Of a stretch of 64,000 nt of DNA, positions 18,662 through 27,884 are shown in pieces. Position numbers and translations under genes: made by a program. Each line of letters opens with the position of its first letter. Positions within the stretch are counted from its first letter, which is position 1. Under the pieces are notes generated by a model that saw only the letters and a list, made by a program, of their open reading frames with translations, had not been told where the DNA came from and ran no database searches. Origin of the DNA: Brevundimonas sp. A19_0 (GTDB taxonomy: Bacteria > Pseudomonadota > Alphaproteobacteria > Caulobacterales > Caulobacteraceae); assembly GCF_017744255.1 (NCBI RefSeq), contig NZ_JAGHQP010000001.1:124001-188000 (forward strand), read 5' to 3'.

Positions 18662-19507
18662 ATGCCCAAAGCCGATACGCTGACCGTCGACGGACACGAG
18701 ATTCCCCTGCTGGGGCTCGGCACCTGGCAGCTGGAACCGGATGAGGCGCGGCACATGGTGGGTCATGCCCTGACCCACGGCTATCGCCATGTCGACACCG
18801 CCTGGATCTACCGGAACGAAAAGGGCGTCGGCGAGGGCATTCGCGATGCGAATGTGGCGCGCGACAGCTTCTGGCTGACGACCAAGATCTGGGTCGATCA
18901 TTTCAGCCATGACGCCCTGCTGAAGCAGGCGGAGGAGTCGGCCGAGAGCCTTGGCACCGCGCCCGACCTGCTGCTGCTGCACTGGCCCAAGGCGACGCCG
19001 CCGCTGGCCGAGACGATCGGGGCGCTGAATGAGGCGAAGTCGCGCGGCCTGACGCGGGCCATCGGCCTGTCGAACTTCCCGTCGGCGGAATGGAAGAAGG
19101 CGCAGGAGCTTTCCGAGGCGCGGCTGATCACCAACCAGGTCGAGTACCATCCCTATCTGTCGCAGAAGACGCTGATCGACACGGCCGAGGCACTGGGATC
19201 GTCGATCACGGCCTGGTCGCCGCTGGCCCAGGGCAAGATCGTCGAGGACGCGACGATCCGCGCCATCGGCGAGGCCCACGGCAAGTCGGCGGGCCAGGTG
19301 ACGCTGCGCTGGATCGTACAGCAGGGTGTGATCGCCATCCCCAAGACCTCGAAGGAAAGCCGGGCGGCCGAGAACCTCGACATCTTCGATTTTACCCTGA
19401 CCGAAGACGAGATGGCGCGCCTCCACGCGCTGGCGCGTCCCGACGGCCGGCTGGGCGACTGGCTGGACGACGCCTTTGAATGGGATCAGGATACCGCCCA
19501 ACGATAA
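18662..19507 (+). CDS. Aldo/keto reductase (2,5-diketo-D-gluconate reductase-like)
   Basis: 281 residues, a TIM-barrel AKR. The catalytic tetrad is visible: Asp and Tyr in HVDTAWIYRNEKGVG (about 43-57), Lys in TTKIWVDHF (about 79) and His in LLLLHWPKA (about 109). The NADPH-binding C-terminal segment is GVIAIPKTSKESRAAENL (about 224-241). It reduces aldehydes or keto sugars with NADPH; similarity is to the Dkg group, but the physiological substrate cannot be read from sequence. It ends 19 nt before the small HTH gene. Confidence 0.93.
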   Translation: MPKADTLTVDGHEIPLLGLGTWQLEPDEARHMVGHALTHGYRHVDTAWIYRNEKGVGEGIRDANVARDSFWLTTKIWVDHFSHDALLKQAEESAESLGTAPDLLLLHWPKATPPLAETIGALNEAKSRGLTRAIGLSNFPSAEWKKAQELSEARLITNQVEYHPYLSQKTLIDTAEALGSSITAWSPLAQGKIVEDATIRAIGEAHGKSAGQVTLRWIVQQGVIAIPKTSKESRAAENLDIFDFTLTEDEMARLHALARPDGRLGDWLDDAFEWDQDTAQR

Positions 19508-19526
19508 GAACCGTGGGAGGTTCGAC

Positions 19527-19775
19527 GTGGGAAGTGTGCTGCCGTTTCCGGGCACGGACCCGGCCGATGCCGCCATCGGCCGACGCCTGAAGCACTGGCG
19601 CGGCCAGCGCGGGGTCGATGTCGACAGTCTGGCCGGCGCCCTGAAGCTGACGCCCGAAGCCCTCCGCAGACTGGAAGCCGGCCACGCCCGCATGGACTCG
19701 ATGCTGATCGCGGCCGCCACCCGCCATCTGCACCTGCCGGTCTGGGCGCTGGTGTCGGATACGCGAGCCTACTGA
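19527..19775 (+). CDS. Small helix-turn-helix (XRE-like) protein
   Basis: 82 residues from GTG 19527, preceded by GGGAGG with 6-nt spacing; an in-frame ATG at 19476 lies inside the AKR gene and lacks a site. The core AIGRRLKHWRGQRGVDVDSL plus GALKLTPEALRRLEAGHAR is a classic XRE/Cro HTH (helices 2 and 3), followed by a short C-terminal helix and VWALVSDT. It probably binds DNA as a dimer; the target is unknown. The next gene starts in its stop codon (TGATG), so the two are translationally coupled. Confidence 0.8.
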   Translation: MGSVLPFPGTDPADAAIGRRLKHWRGQRGVDVDSLAGALKLTPEALRRLEAGHARMDSMLIAAATRHLHLPVWALVSDTRAY

Positions 19776-19918
19776 TGCGCGGACGCAAACAGATGTTCCT
19801 GCGAGGCCTTGGCACCGGATGGCGTGACGGCGCGCGCGATGGCGGGGCCGTGCGGTTCGGCGCCGCGGCCGGTATCGGGCTCGGCCTTGTGATTTGCCTC
19901 GTGCTCATCGTGACATGA
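19775..19918 (+). CDS. 47-residue single-pass membrane peptide coupled to the HTH gene
   Basis: The start ATG 19775-19777 shares its A with the stop TGA of the HTH gene (19773-19775). It encodes 47 residues: a basic N-terminal part ([19 protein letters not shown]) followed by one hydrophobic helix ([18 protein letters not shown]) that ends the protein. By the positive-inside rule the N-terminus is cytoplasmic. No homologue is recognised. Support is the overlap architecture and the clean topology; there is no independent proof of translation. It could be a toxin-like peptide or a membrane anchor working with the HTH protein (inference). Confidence 0.55.
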   Translation: MRGRKQMFLRGLGTGWRDGARDGGAVRFGAAAGIGLGLVICLVLIVT

Positions 19919-19957
19919 CGCTCCGGGGCGCTTAAGCCGTCCCGGTCTTCCGGAGCG
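19919..19957 (+). promoter_or_regulatory. Possible hairpin masking the ubiD ribosome-binding site
   Basis: CGCTCCGG (19919-19926) and CCGGAGCG (19950-19957) are perfect 8-bp complements with a 23-nt loop. The right arm holds the GGAG that serves as the ubiD Shine-Dalgarno sequence, 4-5 nt before ATG 19962. If the stem forms in mRNA it would limit ubiD translation. This is seen directly as base complementarity; its role is inference. Confidence 0.4.
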
Positions 19958-19961
19958 AACC

Positions 19962-21491
19962 ATGGCCTACAAGTCCCTGCGCGAATTCATCGATCTGCTG
20001 GAAGCCGAGGGCGAACTGGTGCGGGTGACCGAGCCGGTGTCCACGCACCTCGAGATGACCGAAATCCAGACGCGGTTGCTGCGCAATGGCGGCCCGGCGG
20101 TGCTGTTCGAACAGCCGGTGATGCCGGACGGCTCGATCAGCCCCATCCCCTGTCTGGCCAATCTGTTCGGCACGGTGAAGCGGGTGGCCATGGGCGTGAC
20201 GCTGGAGGGCAAGAGCCGCACCACGGCCGCCGAGCTGCGCGAGGTCGGCGAGCTGCTGGCCTTTCTGAGGAATCCGACCCCGCCGCGGGGTCTGGCCGAC
20301 GCCATGGAGATGCTGCCGCTGGCCAAGACCGTCATGGCCATGCGGCCGAAGGTGGTGAAAAAGGCCCCGGTGCAGGAAGTGGTGCTGAAGGGCGACCAGA
20401 TCGACCTGACCGCCCTGCCGGTCCAGGGCTGCTGGCCGGGCGAGCCCGCGCCGCTGATCACCTGGGGTCTGGTGGTGACCAAAGGGCCGTCCGACGACCG
20501 TGAGGACGACTTCAACCTCGGCATCTATCGCATGCAGGTGCTTGGCAAAGAAAAGGCCATCATGCGCTGGCTGGCCCACCGGGGCGGGGCCCAGCACTAT
20601 GCCCGTCATCGCAAGGCCGGAAAGCGCGAGCCCCTGCCCTGCGCCGTCGTGCTGGGGGCCGATCCGGGCACCATTCTGGCAGCCGTGACGCCCGTGCCGG
20701 ACACCCTGTCGGAATACCAGTTCGCAGGCCTGCTGCGCGGCCAGAAGGCCGAGCTGGTCGACTGCAAGACCGTGCCCCTGCAGGTGCCGGCCACCGCCGA
20801 GATCGTGCTGGAGGGCCATGTCCTGCTTGACGAGCACGCGCCCGAGGGGCCGTACGGTGACCACACGGGCTATTACAACTCGGTCGAGACCTTCCCGGTG
20901 TTCCAGGTGTCGGCCATCACCATGCGCCGCGACCCCATCTATCTGACCACCTTCACCGGGCGGCCGCCGGACGAGCCGAGCGTGCTGGGCGAGGCGCTGA
21001 ACGAGGTCTTCATCCCCCTGCTGCAACAGCAGTTTCCCGAGATCACCGACTTCTGGCTGCCGCCCGAGGGGTGCAGCTATCGCATCGCCGTGGTGGCCAT
21101 GAAGAAGGCCTATCCCGGTCACGCCAAGCGGGTGATGATGGGCTGCTGGAGCTATCTGCGGCAGTTCATGTACACCAAGTGGATCATCGTGGTGGACCAC
21201 GACATCGACGCCCGCGACTGGAAGGACGTCATGTGGGCCATCTCGACCAAGATGGACCCGGCCCGCGACATCACCCTGATCGAGAACACGCCGATCGACT
21301 ACCTCGACTTCGCCAGCCCCGAGAGCGGTCTGGGCTCCAAGATCGGCCTCGACGCCACCGACAAGTGGGAGCCCGAGACCAAACGCGAATGGGGCGAGGA
21401 AATCAGCATGGACGACGCCGTGGTCGAGCGGGTCAGCGACATGTGGGACCGGCTGGGCCTGCCCGGTGACGGAACACCGATCTGGAAGTAG
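19962..21491 (+). CDS. ubiD: UbiD family 4-hydroxy-3-polyprenylbenzoate decarboxylase
   Basis: 509 residues, full length for UbiD. The N-terminal [21 protein letters not shown] and the central prenylated-FMN/Mn-binding parts (NLGIYRMQV; the catalytic E-x-R-E-type region around [11 protein letters not shown]) match the family. It decarboxylates the polyprenylated hydroxybenzoate intermediate of ubiquinone synthesis using prenylated FMN made by UbiX (not in the window). Start ATG 19962 follows GGAGCG, which lies in a potential hairpin with the upstream bases. Confidence 0.95.
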   Translation: MAYKSLREFIDLLEAEGELVRVTEPVSTHLEMTEIQTRLLRNGGPAVLFEQPVMPDGSISPIPCLANLFGTVKRVAMGVTLEGKSRTTAAELREVGELLAFLRNPTPPRGLADAMEMLPLAKTVMAMRPKVVKKAPVQEVVLKGDQIDLTALPVQGCWPGEPAPLITWGLVVTKGPSDDREDDFNLGIYRMQVLGKEKAIMRWLAHRGGAQHYARHRKAGKREPLPCAVVLGADPGTILAAVTPVPDTLSEYQFAGLLRGQKAELVDCKTVPLQVPATAEIVLEGHVLLDEHAPEGPYGDHTGYYNSVETFPVFQVSAITMRRDPIYLTTFTGRPPDEPSVLGEALNEVFIPLLQQQFPEITDFWLPPEGCSYRIAVVAMKKAYPGHAKRVMMGCWSYLRQFMYTKWIIVVDHDIDARDWKDVMWAISTKMDPARDITLIENTPIDYLDFASPESGLGSKIGLDATDKWEPETKREWGEEISMDDAVVERVSDMWDRLGLPGDGTPIWK

Positions 21492-21521
21492 GCTGAGACC
21501 TTACTGGCGCCGGGGGGTCGC

Positions 21522-22139
21522 ATGAGCGCGTTCGAGTTCTTTTTCAGCTTCTATGGCCTGTTGCTGGGGCTGTCGGTGGCGGAGCTGGTCAGCGGGTTTT
21601 CGCGGGTGCTGCATGAGCGCGAGCGGATCCGGTTTGGCTGGCTCACGCCGCTGCTGGCGGTGTTCGTGGCCATCGACATCGCCACCTTCTGGAACCAGGC
21701 CTGGGTGATCTTTCGCGGGGCGCCGTTCAACTTCGCGCTGCTGGTGCTGGGGCTGGTGGTGGCCGGGACCTTCTATGTGGCGGCCAGCGTGACCTTTCCG
21801 AGGGTGGCGATGGAGGGGCGGGACGTCGATCTGGACGACCATTTCTGGGCCCAGCGGCGGATCGTGTTTGGCTGTGTGCTGGCCGCGAACCTGCTGATCG
21901 CCCTGACCTTCTTTGCCATTACGGGATTGAGTGGAGAGATCGGTCAGATTGCGCTGGGTCCGATCTTCTGGATCGGCATGGCAATCTTCATCTGCGGCAC
22001 CTCGATCGGGGCATTTGCCGGCAACCACAAGCTGGTGATCGGGGCGCTGCTGGTGCTGGTCGCCTATCATCTGTTCACCACGGCCCGGGCCCTGAATGTG
22101 GTGATCCAGGCGGGCGGGTGGTCGCTGCTGCAGGGCTGA
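21522..22139 (+). CDS. Integral membrane protein, unknown function
   Basis: 205 residues with about six hydrophobic segments (starting SAFEFFFSFYGLLLGLSVAEL, then WLTPLLAVFVAIDIATFW, FALLVLGLVVAGTFYVAASV, CVLAANLLIALTFFAI, IFWIGMAIFICGTSIGAF and LVIGALLVLVAYHLF). No family is recognised. ATG 21522 has a GGGGG run upstream. It starts 30 nt after ubiD and may be co-transcribed with it. Confidence 0.75.
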   Translation: MSAFEFFFSFYGLLLGLSVAELVSGFSRVLHERERIRFGWLTPLLAVFVAIDIATFWNQAWVIFRGAPFNFALLVLGLVVAGTFYVAASVTFPRVAMEGRDVDLDDHFWAQRRIVFGCVLAANLLIALTFFAITGLSGEIGQIALGPIFWIGMAIFICGTSIGAFAGNHKLVIGALLVLVAYHLFTTARALNVVIQAGGWSLLQG

Positions 22140-22205
22140 GCCTGCCCGATGACATGGGGCCGGAGAGCGGCCTAAGCTCGTCTCATCCACAGCCGAGGCG
22201 AGCCC

Positions 22206-22784
22206 ATGTCCACCCCCGTCCAGACCCTGACCCATGCCGCGCAGAAATGGTTCGGCAAGAGCCCCGAGGACCTCGGCGAGCGGGAACGGCGGGTCCTGAT
22301 GAAGGCCGAGGCGCATGCCCCGATCTCGCACAATGTGAACACGGCCTTCGCGGCAGAGGCGACGTTCGGCGAGCGGCTGGCCGACCGGGTGGCGGCTTTC
22401 GGCGGGTCGTGGACCTTTATCGTCCTGTTCTGTGGGGTGCTGGCCGCTTGGGTCGGGTTGAACCTGGCGATGGCGCGGGCGGCGTTCGACCCCTACCCCT
22501 TCATCTTCCTCAATCTGATGCTGTCGATGGTCGCCGCCATCCAGGCCCCGGTCATCATGATGAGCCAGAACCGGCAGGGGGCGAAGGACCGGGCCGATGC
22601 GGCCCATGACTATGAGGTCAATCTGAAGGCCGAGATCGAGATCATGGCCCTGCACGAAAAGATGGACCGGATGCGGACCGTCGAGATGGAAGCCATGCTG
22701 GCCCGACAGGCAGAGCAGATCGCCCTGCTGACACGACTGGTCGAGCGACTGGACCCGGCGGCGGATGGACGAACCGGGGTATGA
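22206..22784 (+). CDS. DUF1003 family membrane protein
   Basis: 192 residues. The DUF1003 signature is very clear: ADRVAAFGGSWTFIVLF, then DPYPFIFLNLMLSMVAA and APVIMMSQNRQGAKDRADAA. Two membrane helices lie at about 63-83 and 98-118; the N- and C-terminal parts are cytoplasmic, and the C-terminal part is a probable coiled coil (DYEVNLKAEIEIMALHEKM). Some family members are linked to metal or CrcB-like neighbours, but the role is unknown. Confidence 0.9.
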   Translation: MSTPVQTLTHAAQKWFGKSPEDLGERERRVLMKAEAHAPISHNVNTAFAAEATFGERLADRVAAFGGSWTFIVLFCGVLAAWVGLNLAMARAAFDPYPFIFLNLMLSMVAAIQAPVIMMSQNRQGAKDRADAAHDYEVNLKAEIEIMALHEKMDRMRTVEMEAMLARQAEQIALLTRLVERLDPAADGRTGV

Positions 22785-22825
22785 GAGGGTTGCCATCAAA
22801 GGGCGGCCCGGGCCATGACGGGGGC

Positions 22826-24679
22826 ATGAAAACGCCCCGTATCGCCTATGCCCTTGCCGTCAGTCTGGCAGTGATCCCGTTTGCGAGTCCCGTGATGTCC
22901 CAGAGTATGCCGTCTTCGTCCAACCAGGCCCTGTACGATCCGCAGCGGTTCCTGCCGCCGGCGCCGGCGTGGGATGGGGCGAGCCGGTCCTTGCTGCGCC
23001 CGGCGTCCGATCCGTGGGCGACCGACTTCGAGCGCGACCCGGAGCTGGACTTCAGCCCGAACTATGCGGACACGCGCGCCTGGTTCGACCGGCTCGATGC
23101 GGCGTCGGACTGGATCCGCATCGAGGAGTTCGGCACCTCGCCCGAGGGACGGCCGATCTATGCGGTGATCGCGTCCAAGGACGGGGCGACGCTTGATCCG
23201 TCCAAGCCCGTGATCCTGGCGCAGGCCGGCATCCACCCCGGCGAGATCGACGGCAAGGACGCGGGCATGATGCTGCTGCGCGACATCGCCTTCTACGGGC
23301 GCGACGACCTGCTGGACGGGGCCAATCTGATCCTGATCCCGATCCTGTCGGTGGACGGCCACGAGCGGGCCAGCGCCTATTCACGGCCGAACCAGCGCGG
23401 ACCGCGGGTGCAGGGCTGGCGCAATACGGCGACCAACCAGAACCTGAACCGGGACTATATGAAGCTGGACCAGGCCGAGATGCAGGCGGTGCGCGGTCTG
23501 GTGCTGAAGTATCAGCCGGACCTGTATGTCGACATCCACGTCACCGACGGTCTCGATTATCAATATGACGTGACCTATGGCTACAACGGCGAGAACGGGG
23601 TGTGGTCGCGCAGCCCCTCGACCGCCCGCTGGCTGGACGCCGCCTTCAAGCCGGCCATGAATGACGCGCTGGAGGCCCAGGGCCACATCCCGGGCGAGCT
23701 GGTGTTCGGCATCGACGACCAGAACCCCCGTGCCGGCCTGTCGGACGGCGGGCTGGGCGAGCGCTTCTCGAACGGCTGGGGGTCCGCCGCCCATGTGCCG
23801 ACCATCCTGATCGAGAACCACAGCCTGAAGCCCTATGACCAACGGGTGCTGGGCACCTATGTCTTCCTGGAGACGGCGCTGAAGGTGCTGGCCGGGGACG
23901 GGGACGATCTGCGCGCGGCGGTCGAGGCGGACCGGGCGCTGCGGCCCGCGACCATCCCGACCAATTTCGAGCCCGAGAAGGAGCCCTCGACCACGCGGGC
24001 GTTCAAGGGCATCCGCTATGAGACCTATGTCAGCCCGGCGTCGGGGCGCGAGGAGGTGCGCTGGCTGGGCGTGGCCGATCCCGAGCTGTGGCAGATGCCC
24101 TTCTACGGCTCGGTGCCGACGCTGGAGCTGGCGCGGCCCGAGGCCTATTGGGTGCCCGCGCACCGGGCCGACATCGTCGAACGCCTGAAGATGCACGGCA
24201 TCGAGATGGAGACCCTGACCGAGGCGCGCACCGTGCCGGTCGTGATGCTGCGGCTGGAGGACGTCCGCCTGTCGCCGCGCACCAATGAGGGCCATGTGCC
24301 GGTGCGCGTGGGCGGGGTCACGCCCGAGGCCCGCGAATGGACCTTCCCCGCCGGATCGGTGCGGGTGCCGACCGACCAGCCGCTGGGCGATGTGGTGGTG
24401 CTGTTGCTGGAGCCGCAGTCGACCGAGAGCTTCTTTGCCTGGGGCATGTTCCTCGAGGTGCTGAACCGGGTCGAGTACATTGAGGGCTATGCCATCGCCC
24501 CGCTGGCCGAGGCGATGATGGCCGCCGATCCGGCGCTGAAGGCCGAGTTCGAGGCCAAGCTGGCCGCTGATCCCGGGTTTGCCGCCAATGGGGATGCGCG
24601 GCTGGCGTGGTTCTATGAGCGGACGCCCTTCTATGACGACCGCTTCAACCTGTATCCGATCGCGCGGGAGACACGTTGA
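22826..24679 (+). CDS. Secreted M14 family metallocarboxypeptidase
   Basis: 617 residues from ATG 22826 (MKTPRIAYALAVSLAVIPF), a Sec signal peptide cut near VMSQS. The M14 zinc site is visible: His and Glu in AQAGIHPGEIDGKD (about 135-140) and the third ligand His in VDIHVTDGLDYQ (about 236). The domain is followed by about 250 residues of family-specific C-terminal region. It should act as a periplasmic or secreted zinc carboxypeptidase on peptides. The downstream MAPEG gene starts in its stop codon (TGATG), so translation is coupled. Confidence 0.88.
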   Translation: MKTPRIAYALAVSLAVIPFASPVMSQSMPSSSNQALYDPQRFLPPAPAWDGASRSLLRPASDPWATDFERDPELDFSPNYADTRAWFDRLDAASDWIRIEEFGTSPEGRPIYAVIASKDGATLDPSKPVILAQAGIHPGEIDGKDAGMMLLRDIAFYGRDDLLDGANLILIPILSVDGHERASAYSRPNQRGPRVQGWRNTATNQNLNRDYMKLDQAEMQAVRGLVLKYQPDLYVDIHVTDGLDYQYDVTYGYNGENGVWSRSPSTARWLDAAFKPAMNDALEAQGHIPGELVFGIDDQNPRAGLSDGGLGERFSNGWGSAAHVPTILIENHSLKPYDQRVLGTYVFLETALKVLAGDGDDLRAAVEADRALRPATIPTNFEPEKEPSTTRAFKGIRYETYVSPASGREEVRWLGVADPELWQMPFYGSVPTLELARPEAYWVPAHRADIVERLKMHGIEMETLTEARTVPVVMLRLEDVRLSPRTNEGHVPVRVGGVTPEAREWTFPAGSVRVPTDQPLGDVVVLLLEPQSTESFFAWGMFLEVLNRVEYIEGYAIAPLAEAMMAADPALKAEFEAKLAADPGFAANGDARLAWFYERTPFYDDRFNLYPIARETR

Positions 24680-25107
24680 TGACCCTGTCGGACATCATGG
24701 GCGCCGCAGCCCACCCGGAGGCGCTGAAGGCACTGTCGCTGTGGGCCGGCCTGCTGGTGCTGTGGCTGGTGCTGCTGTCGTGGGGTGTGGTCGGCCAGAG
24801 GCGCCGCCTGAAGGTTGCCTTCGGCGACGGTGGCCATGTGTCGCTGACGGCGGCCGGCCGCGCATTCGGCAATGCCTCGGAATACATCCCGGCCGGGCTG
24901 ATCGCCCTGCTGCTGCTGGCCCTGACGGGGGCCACGCCGCTGCTGATCCATGCGCTGGGCGCGACCCTGCTGGTCGGACGGATGATCCATGCGGCGGGCC
25001 TGCTGTTCCAGAAGGGGCCGTCGCTGGGCCGCATCCTCGGCATGGTGCTGACTTATGCGGTGCTGCTGTTCGCGGCCGGCCTGCTGATCGGTCGGGCGCT
25101 GGGCTGA
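24679..25107 (+). CDS. MAPEG family membrane protein
   Basis: 142 residues, start ATG 24679 overlapping the M14 stop. Four hydrophobic helices are seen. The motif pair RAFGNASEYIPAGLIALLLL (helix 2, with the N-x-x-E of the family) and GRMIHAAGLLF (helix 3) identifies MAPEG, the group of membrane-associated eicosanoid/glutathione proteins. Bacterial members are often glutathione-transferase-like; the exact role is unknown. Confidence 0.88.
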   Translation: MTLSDIMGAAAHPEALKALSLWAGLLVLWLVLLSWGVVGQRRRLKVAFGDGGHVSLTAAGRAFGNASEYIPAGLIALLLLALTGATPLLIHALGATLLVGRMIHAAGLLFQKGPSLGRILGMVLTYAVLLFAAGLLIGRALG

Positions 25108-25173
25108 CACCCGGCGGGGGAGGACGGTTGCCATGGCGGTTGCCCCCGGGGGCCGTGGCCGCCATATCGGGGC

Positions 25174-26523
25174 ATGGCCGATTCCCCTGCTCCCTCCCCT
25201 GATCTGATCCATGATGTGATCGGCGCCGCCCTCCGGGCCGGGGCCGATGCCGCCGAGGCGGTGACCTCGGAGCGGACCTCGCTGTCCGTCGGCGTGCGCG
25301 ACGGGGCGCTGGAGGACGTCGAGCGCGAGGAGGCGCACGACCTGGGCCTTCGGGTCTTCATCGGCCGGCGTCAGGCGACGGTCTCGACCTCGGACCTGTC
25401 AGCCCCGACGCGGGCCCGGCTGATCGAGCGGGCTGTGGCCATGGCGCGGCTGGCCCCCGAAGATCCCTATGCCACCCTGGCCCCGGAAGAGCGGCTGGCC
25501 CGGGCGCCGTTCCGCAACATGGACCTGTATGACGCCAACTTCCCCGAGCCGGCGGCGCTTGAGGCGGCAGCGCGCGATTGTGAAGCGGCAGCGCTGGACG
25601 TCGACGGCGTGGCGCGGTCTGAAGGCGGCCATGCCTCGGCCTCGCGCAGCGCCTGGCGGCTGGTGACCTCGCACGGGTTCGACGGCCAGTATCGCGGCAC
25701 GGCCTTTTCGCTGGGCGCGGGCGTGATCGCCGAGAAGGACGGTCAGATGGAGCGGGGCGGCGAGCATCGCACCCTGCGGCACCTGTCGGACATGCCGGCG
25801 GCGGAAACGCTCGGGCGCGAGGCCGGACGGCGGGCCGTGGCCCGGGTCGGCGCCCGCAAGATCGCCTCGCAAACCCTGCCGGTCATCTTCGAGAACCGGG
25901 TCGCGACCCAGGTGCTGTCGCCGCTGCTGGGTGCCATTTCCGGCCCGTCGATCGCGCGCGGGACCTCGTTCCTGAAGGACGCCCTGGGCGAGGCCGTGCT
26001 GCCCGCCCATCTGTCGCTGATCGACGACCCGTTCCGCTCCCGCGGTCTGGGCTCGACCCCGTTCGATGATGAGGGCGTCGAAGTCGTCGAGCGGGCGCTG
26101 GTCGACCGGGGCGTGATCACCACCTGGCTGATGAATACGGCGGCGGCGGCGCAGCTGGGACTGGAGAGCACGGGCCATGCCTCACGCGGGCTGGCCGGGC
26201 CGTCGGGCGTCTCGACCCACAATCTGCACCTGACCCCGGGCGAGGCCGATCTGGCCGGGCTGATGGGTCAGGCGGGCACCGGCCTGCTGGTCACCTCCAT
26301 GTTCGGGCCGTCGCTGAACCCCAACACCGGCGACTGGTCGGCGGGGGTCTCGGGCTTCCTGTTCGAGGGAGGCGCGATCGTCCACCCGGTCAGCGAAGTG
26401 ACCGTGGCCGGCAATCTGCGCCAGCTGTGGATGCGGATGGTGGCGGGCAGCGATCTGGAGTTCCGGTCGTCGTTCAACAGCCCGTCGCTGCTGTTCGATG
26501 CGGTGGCCGTCGCCGGCAAATGA
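25174..26523 (+). CDS. pmbA: TldE/PmbA family metalloprotease-partner protein
   Basis: 449 residues, the TldE-type subunit. It lacks the HExxxH zinc motif of TldD and shows the family C-terminal glycine-rich blocks (GLESTGHASRGLAGPSGV, then SGFLFEGGAIVHPVSEV and GNLRQLWMRMVAGSD). With TldD (not in the window) it forms a heterodimeric peptidase that processes small peptides such as microcins. The next gene starts inside its stop codon (ATGA). The pmbA-cysQ-DUF4170 order is common in Alphaproteobacteria. Confidence 0.93.
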   Translation: MADSPAPSPDLIHDVIGAALRAGADAAEAVTSERTSLSVGVRDGALEDVEREEAHDLGLRVFIGRRQATVSTSDLSAPTRARLIERAVAMARLAPEDPYATLAPEERLARAPFRNMDLYDANFPEPAALEAAARDCEAAALDVDGVARSEGGHASASRSAWRLVTSHGFDGQYRGTAFSLGAGVIAEKDGQMERGGEHRTLRHLSDMPAAETLGREAGRRAVARVGARKIASQTLPVIFENRVATQVLSPLLGAISGPSIARGTSFLKDALGEAVLPAHLSLIDDPFRSRGLGSTPFDDEGVEVVERALVDRGVITTWLMNTAAAAQLGLESTGHASRGLAGPSGVSTHNLHLTPGEADLAGLMGQAGTGLLVTSMFGPSLNPNTGDWSAGVSGFLFEGGAIVHPVSEVTVAGNLRQLWMRMVAGSDLEFRSSFNSPSLLFDAVAVAGK

Positions 26524-27314
26524 CCGATCTGGCGGCCGACCTTGCCCTGATCGTCGAGGCCGCCCGCGAGGGTGCGGACCTGGCGCTGGCCGAGCGCGCG
26601 CGGGGGCTGGAGATCGAGCGCAAGTCGGGCGGATCGCCGGTCACCAATGCGGACCTGAAGGTCGATGCCTTTCTCAAGGAGCGGCTGCTGGCGGCACGGC
26701 CCGATCACGGCTGGCTGTCGGAGGAGACGCCGGACAGCCCCGAGCGGCTGAAGCACCGGCGCATTTTCGTCGTCGATCCGATCGACGGCACCCAGGCCTT
26801 TATCGCCAACCGGCCCTGGTGGTGCATTCCGATCGCCGTGATCGAGGACGGTCAGCCGGTGGCGGCCGTCATCCATGTGCCGGAGCGCAGCGAGATCTTT
26901 GTCGCCACGGCGGGCGGCGGCGCGCGGATGAACGATGCCACCATCCGGGCCAGCGACACCGATGCCCTGGAGGACGCCTCCCTGCTGGCCAGCGCCCAGA
27001 TGCTCCAGGGGCCGCAGTGGGTGACGCCCTGGCCACCCATGCGGTTCGAAAAGCGCAGCGCCCTGGCCTATCGGATGGCGCTGGTCGCGGCAGGCGCCTT
27101 TGACGCCACAGTGGCGCTGACGCCCAAGTGGGACTGGGATGTCGCGGCAGGCGCCCTGATCGCGCGCGAGGCCGGGGCGATCGTGACCGACCATCTGGGC
27201 GAGGACTGGCGCTTCAACCGGCCCGATCCGCGTCAGGCCAGTCTGGTCTGCGCGGCACCGGGCCTGCACCCGTTGATCCTGGAGCGAACCGGGGCTATCC
27301 CCCGGGCGAGTTGA
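26520..27314 (+). CDS. cysQ: 3'(2'),5'-bisphosphate nucleotidase CysQ-like / inositol-monophosphatase family
   Basis: 264 residues from ATG 26520, overlapping the pmbA stop by 4 bp. An in-frame ATG at 26427 lies inside pmbA and is not used. Li+-sensitive phosphatase motifs are visible: SEETPDS (Glu metal ligands, about 67-71), DPIDGTQAFI (about 86-95) and WDWDVAAGALIAREAG (about 203-218). It probably hydrolyses 3'-phosphoadenosine 5'-phosphate in sulfur assimilation, or an inositol phosphate. The cysQ name rests on the operon context with pmbA and DUF4170. Confidence 0.88.
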   Translation: MTDLAADLALIVEAAREGADLALAERARGLEIERKSGGSPVTNADLKVDAFLKERLLAARPDHGWLSEETPDSPERLKHRRIFVVDPIDGTQAFIANRPWWCIPIAVIEDGQPVAAVIHVPERSEIFVATAGGGARMNDATIRASDTDALEDASLLASAQMLQGPQWVTPWPPMRFEKRSALAYRMALVAAGAFDATVALTPKWDWDVAAGALIAREAGAIVTDHLGEDWRFNRPDPRQASLVCAAPGLHPLILERTGAIPRAS

Positions 27315-27357
27315 CCCCTCCCCTGCATCAGGAGGCCTGCCTGCAGGCCAGCCGCCC

Positions 27358-27615
27358 ATGACCGATACGCACAAGACCACCGTCGAGTCCCCCGATCAGC
27401 TGCTGCATCTGGTGATCGGCGGCGAACTGCGTCACCTGGACGCCCCCGTGTTCCGCGACCTGTCGAAGATCGACTTCGTCGGCGCCTTCCCCAACTATGA
27501 GGAAGCCAAGAAGGCGTGGAAGGCCAAGGCCCAGGCGACCGTCGACAACGCCCACATGCGCTATTTCATTCTGCATGCGCACCGGATGATCGATCCGCGC
27601 GGCGACGCGCACTGA
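27358..27615 (+). CDS. DUF4170 family small protein
   Basis: 85 residues, soluble. The core LLHLVIGGELRHLD and VGAFPNYEEAKKAWKAKAQATVDNAHMRYFILHAHRM is the DUF4170 pattern. Function unknown; the gene is conserved next to cysQ and upstream of the waaA/lpxK group in many alphaproteobacteria, which hints at a link to envelope biosynthesis (inference). Confidence 0.85.
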   Translation: MTDTHKTTVESPDQLLHLVIGGELRHLDAPVFRDLSKIDFVGAFPNYEEAKKAWKAKAQATVDNAHMRYFILHAHRMIDPRGDAH

Positions 27616-27676
27616 GCCGCACTGGCGTTGCGACCGGGTTCGTGAGACCTTTGACGGCTCACGGCGGAGACGTGCG

Positions 27677-27880
27677 ATGACCCTGTTTGGACAGACCCTG
27701 GGTGTGCAGGAGGTCGCGAGCCTGACCCTGCTGCTGGCCACCCTGATCTACTGGCTGTTCGTGCTGCGCGGGGCACGGGACTATCGCCGCTGGTTCAAGC
27801 AGTGGGAAGCCGACCGCAAGGCAAGACGTGAGGCCCAGCAACGCGCCGAGGGCGGCGGCTCAGGCGGTCCGTGGGGCTGA
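27677..27880 (+). CDS. Small membrane protein with a charged cytoplasmic tail
   Basis: 67 residues. One helix (about 14-31, LTLLLATLIYWLFVL) is followed by a strongly basic amphipathic segment (RGARDYRRWFKQWEADRKARREAQQRAE) and a Gly-rich end. Not recognised. It lies between DUF4170 and a secreted protein on the same strand with 4 nt to the next start, so it is likely co-transcribed with that gene. Confidence 0.65.
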   Translation: MTLFGQTLGVQEVASLTLLLATLIYWLFVLRGARDYRRWFKQWEADRKARREAQQRAEGGGSGGPWG

Positions 27881-27884
27881 GGCG

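Noticed and set aside
19932..21200. 422-codon minus-strand frame opposite ubiD
   Set aside because: Shadow of ubiD in high-GC sequence; His/Gly/Leu-rich, no recognisable domain or start site.
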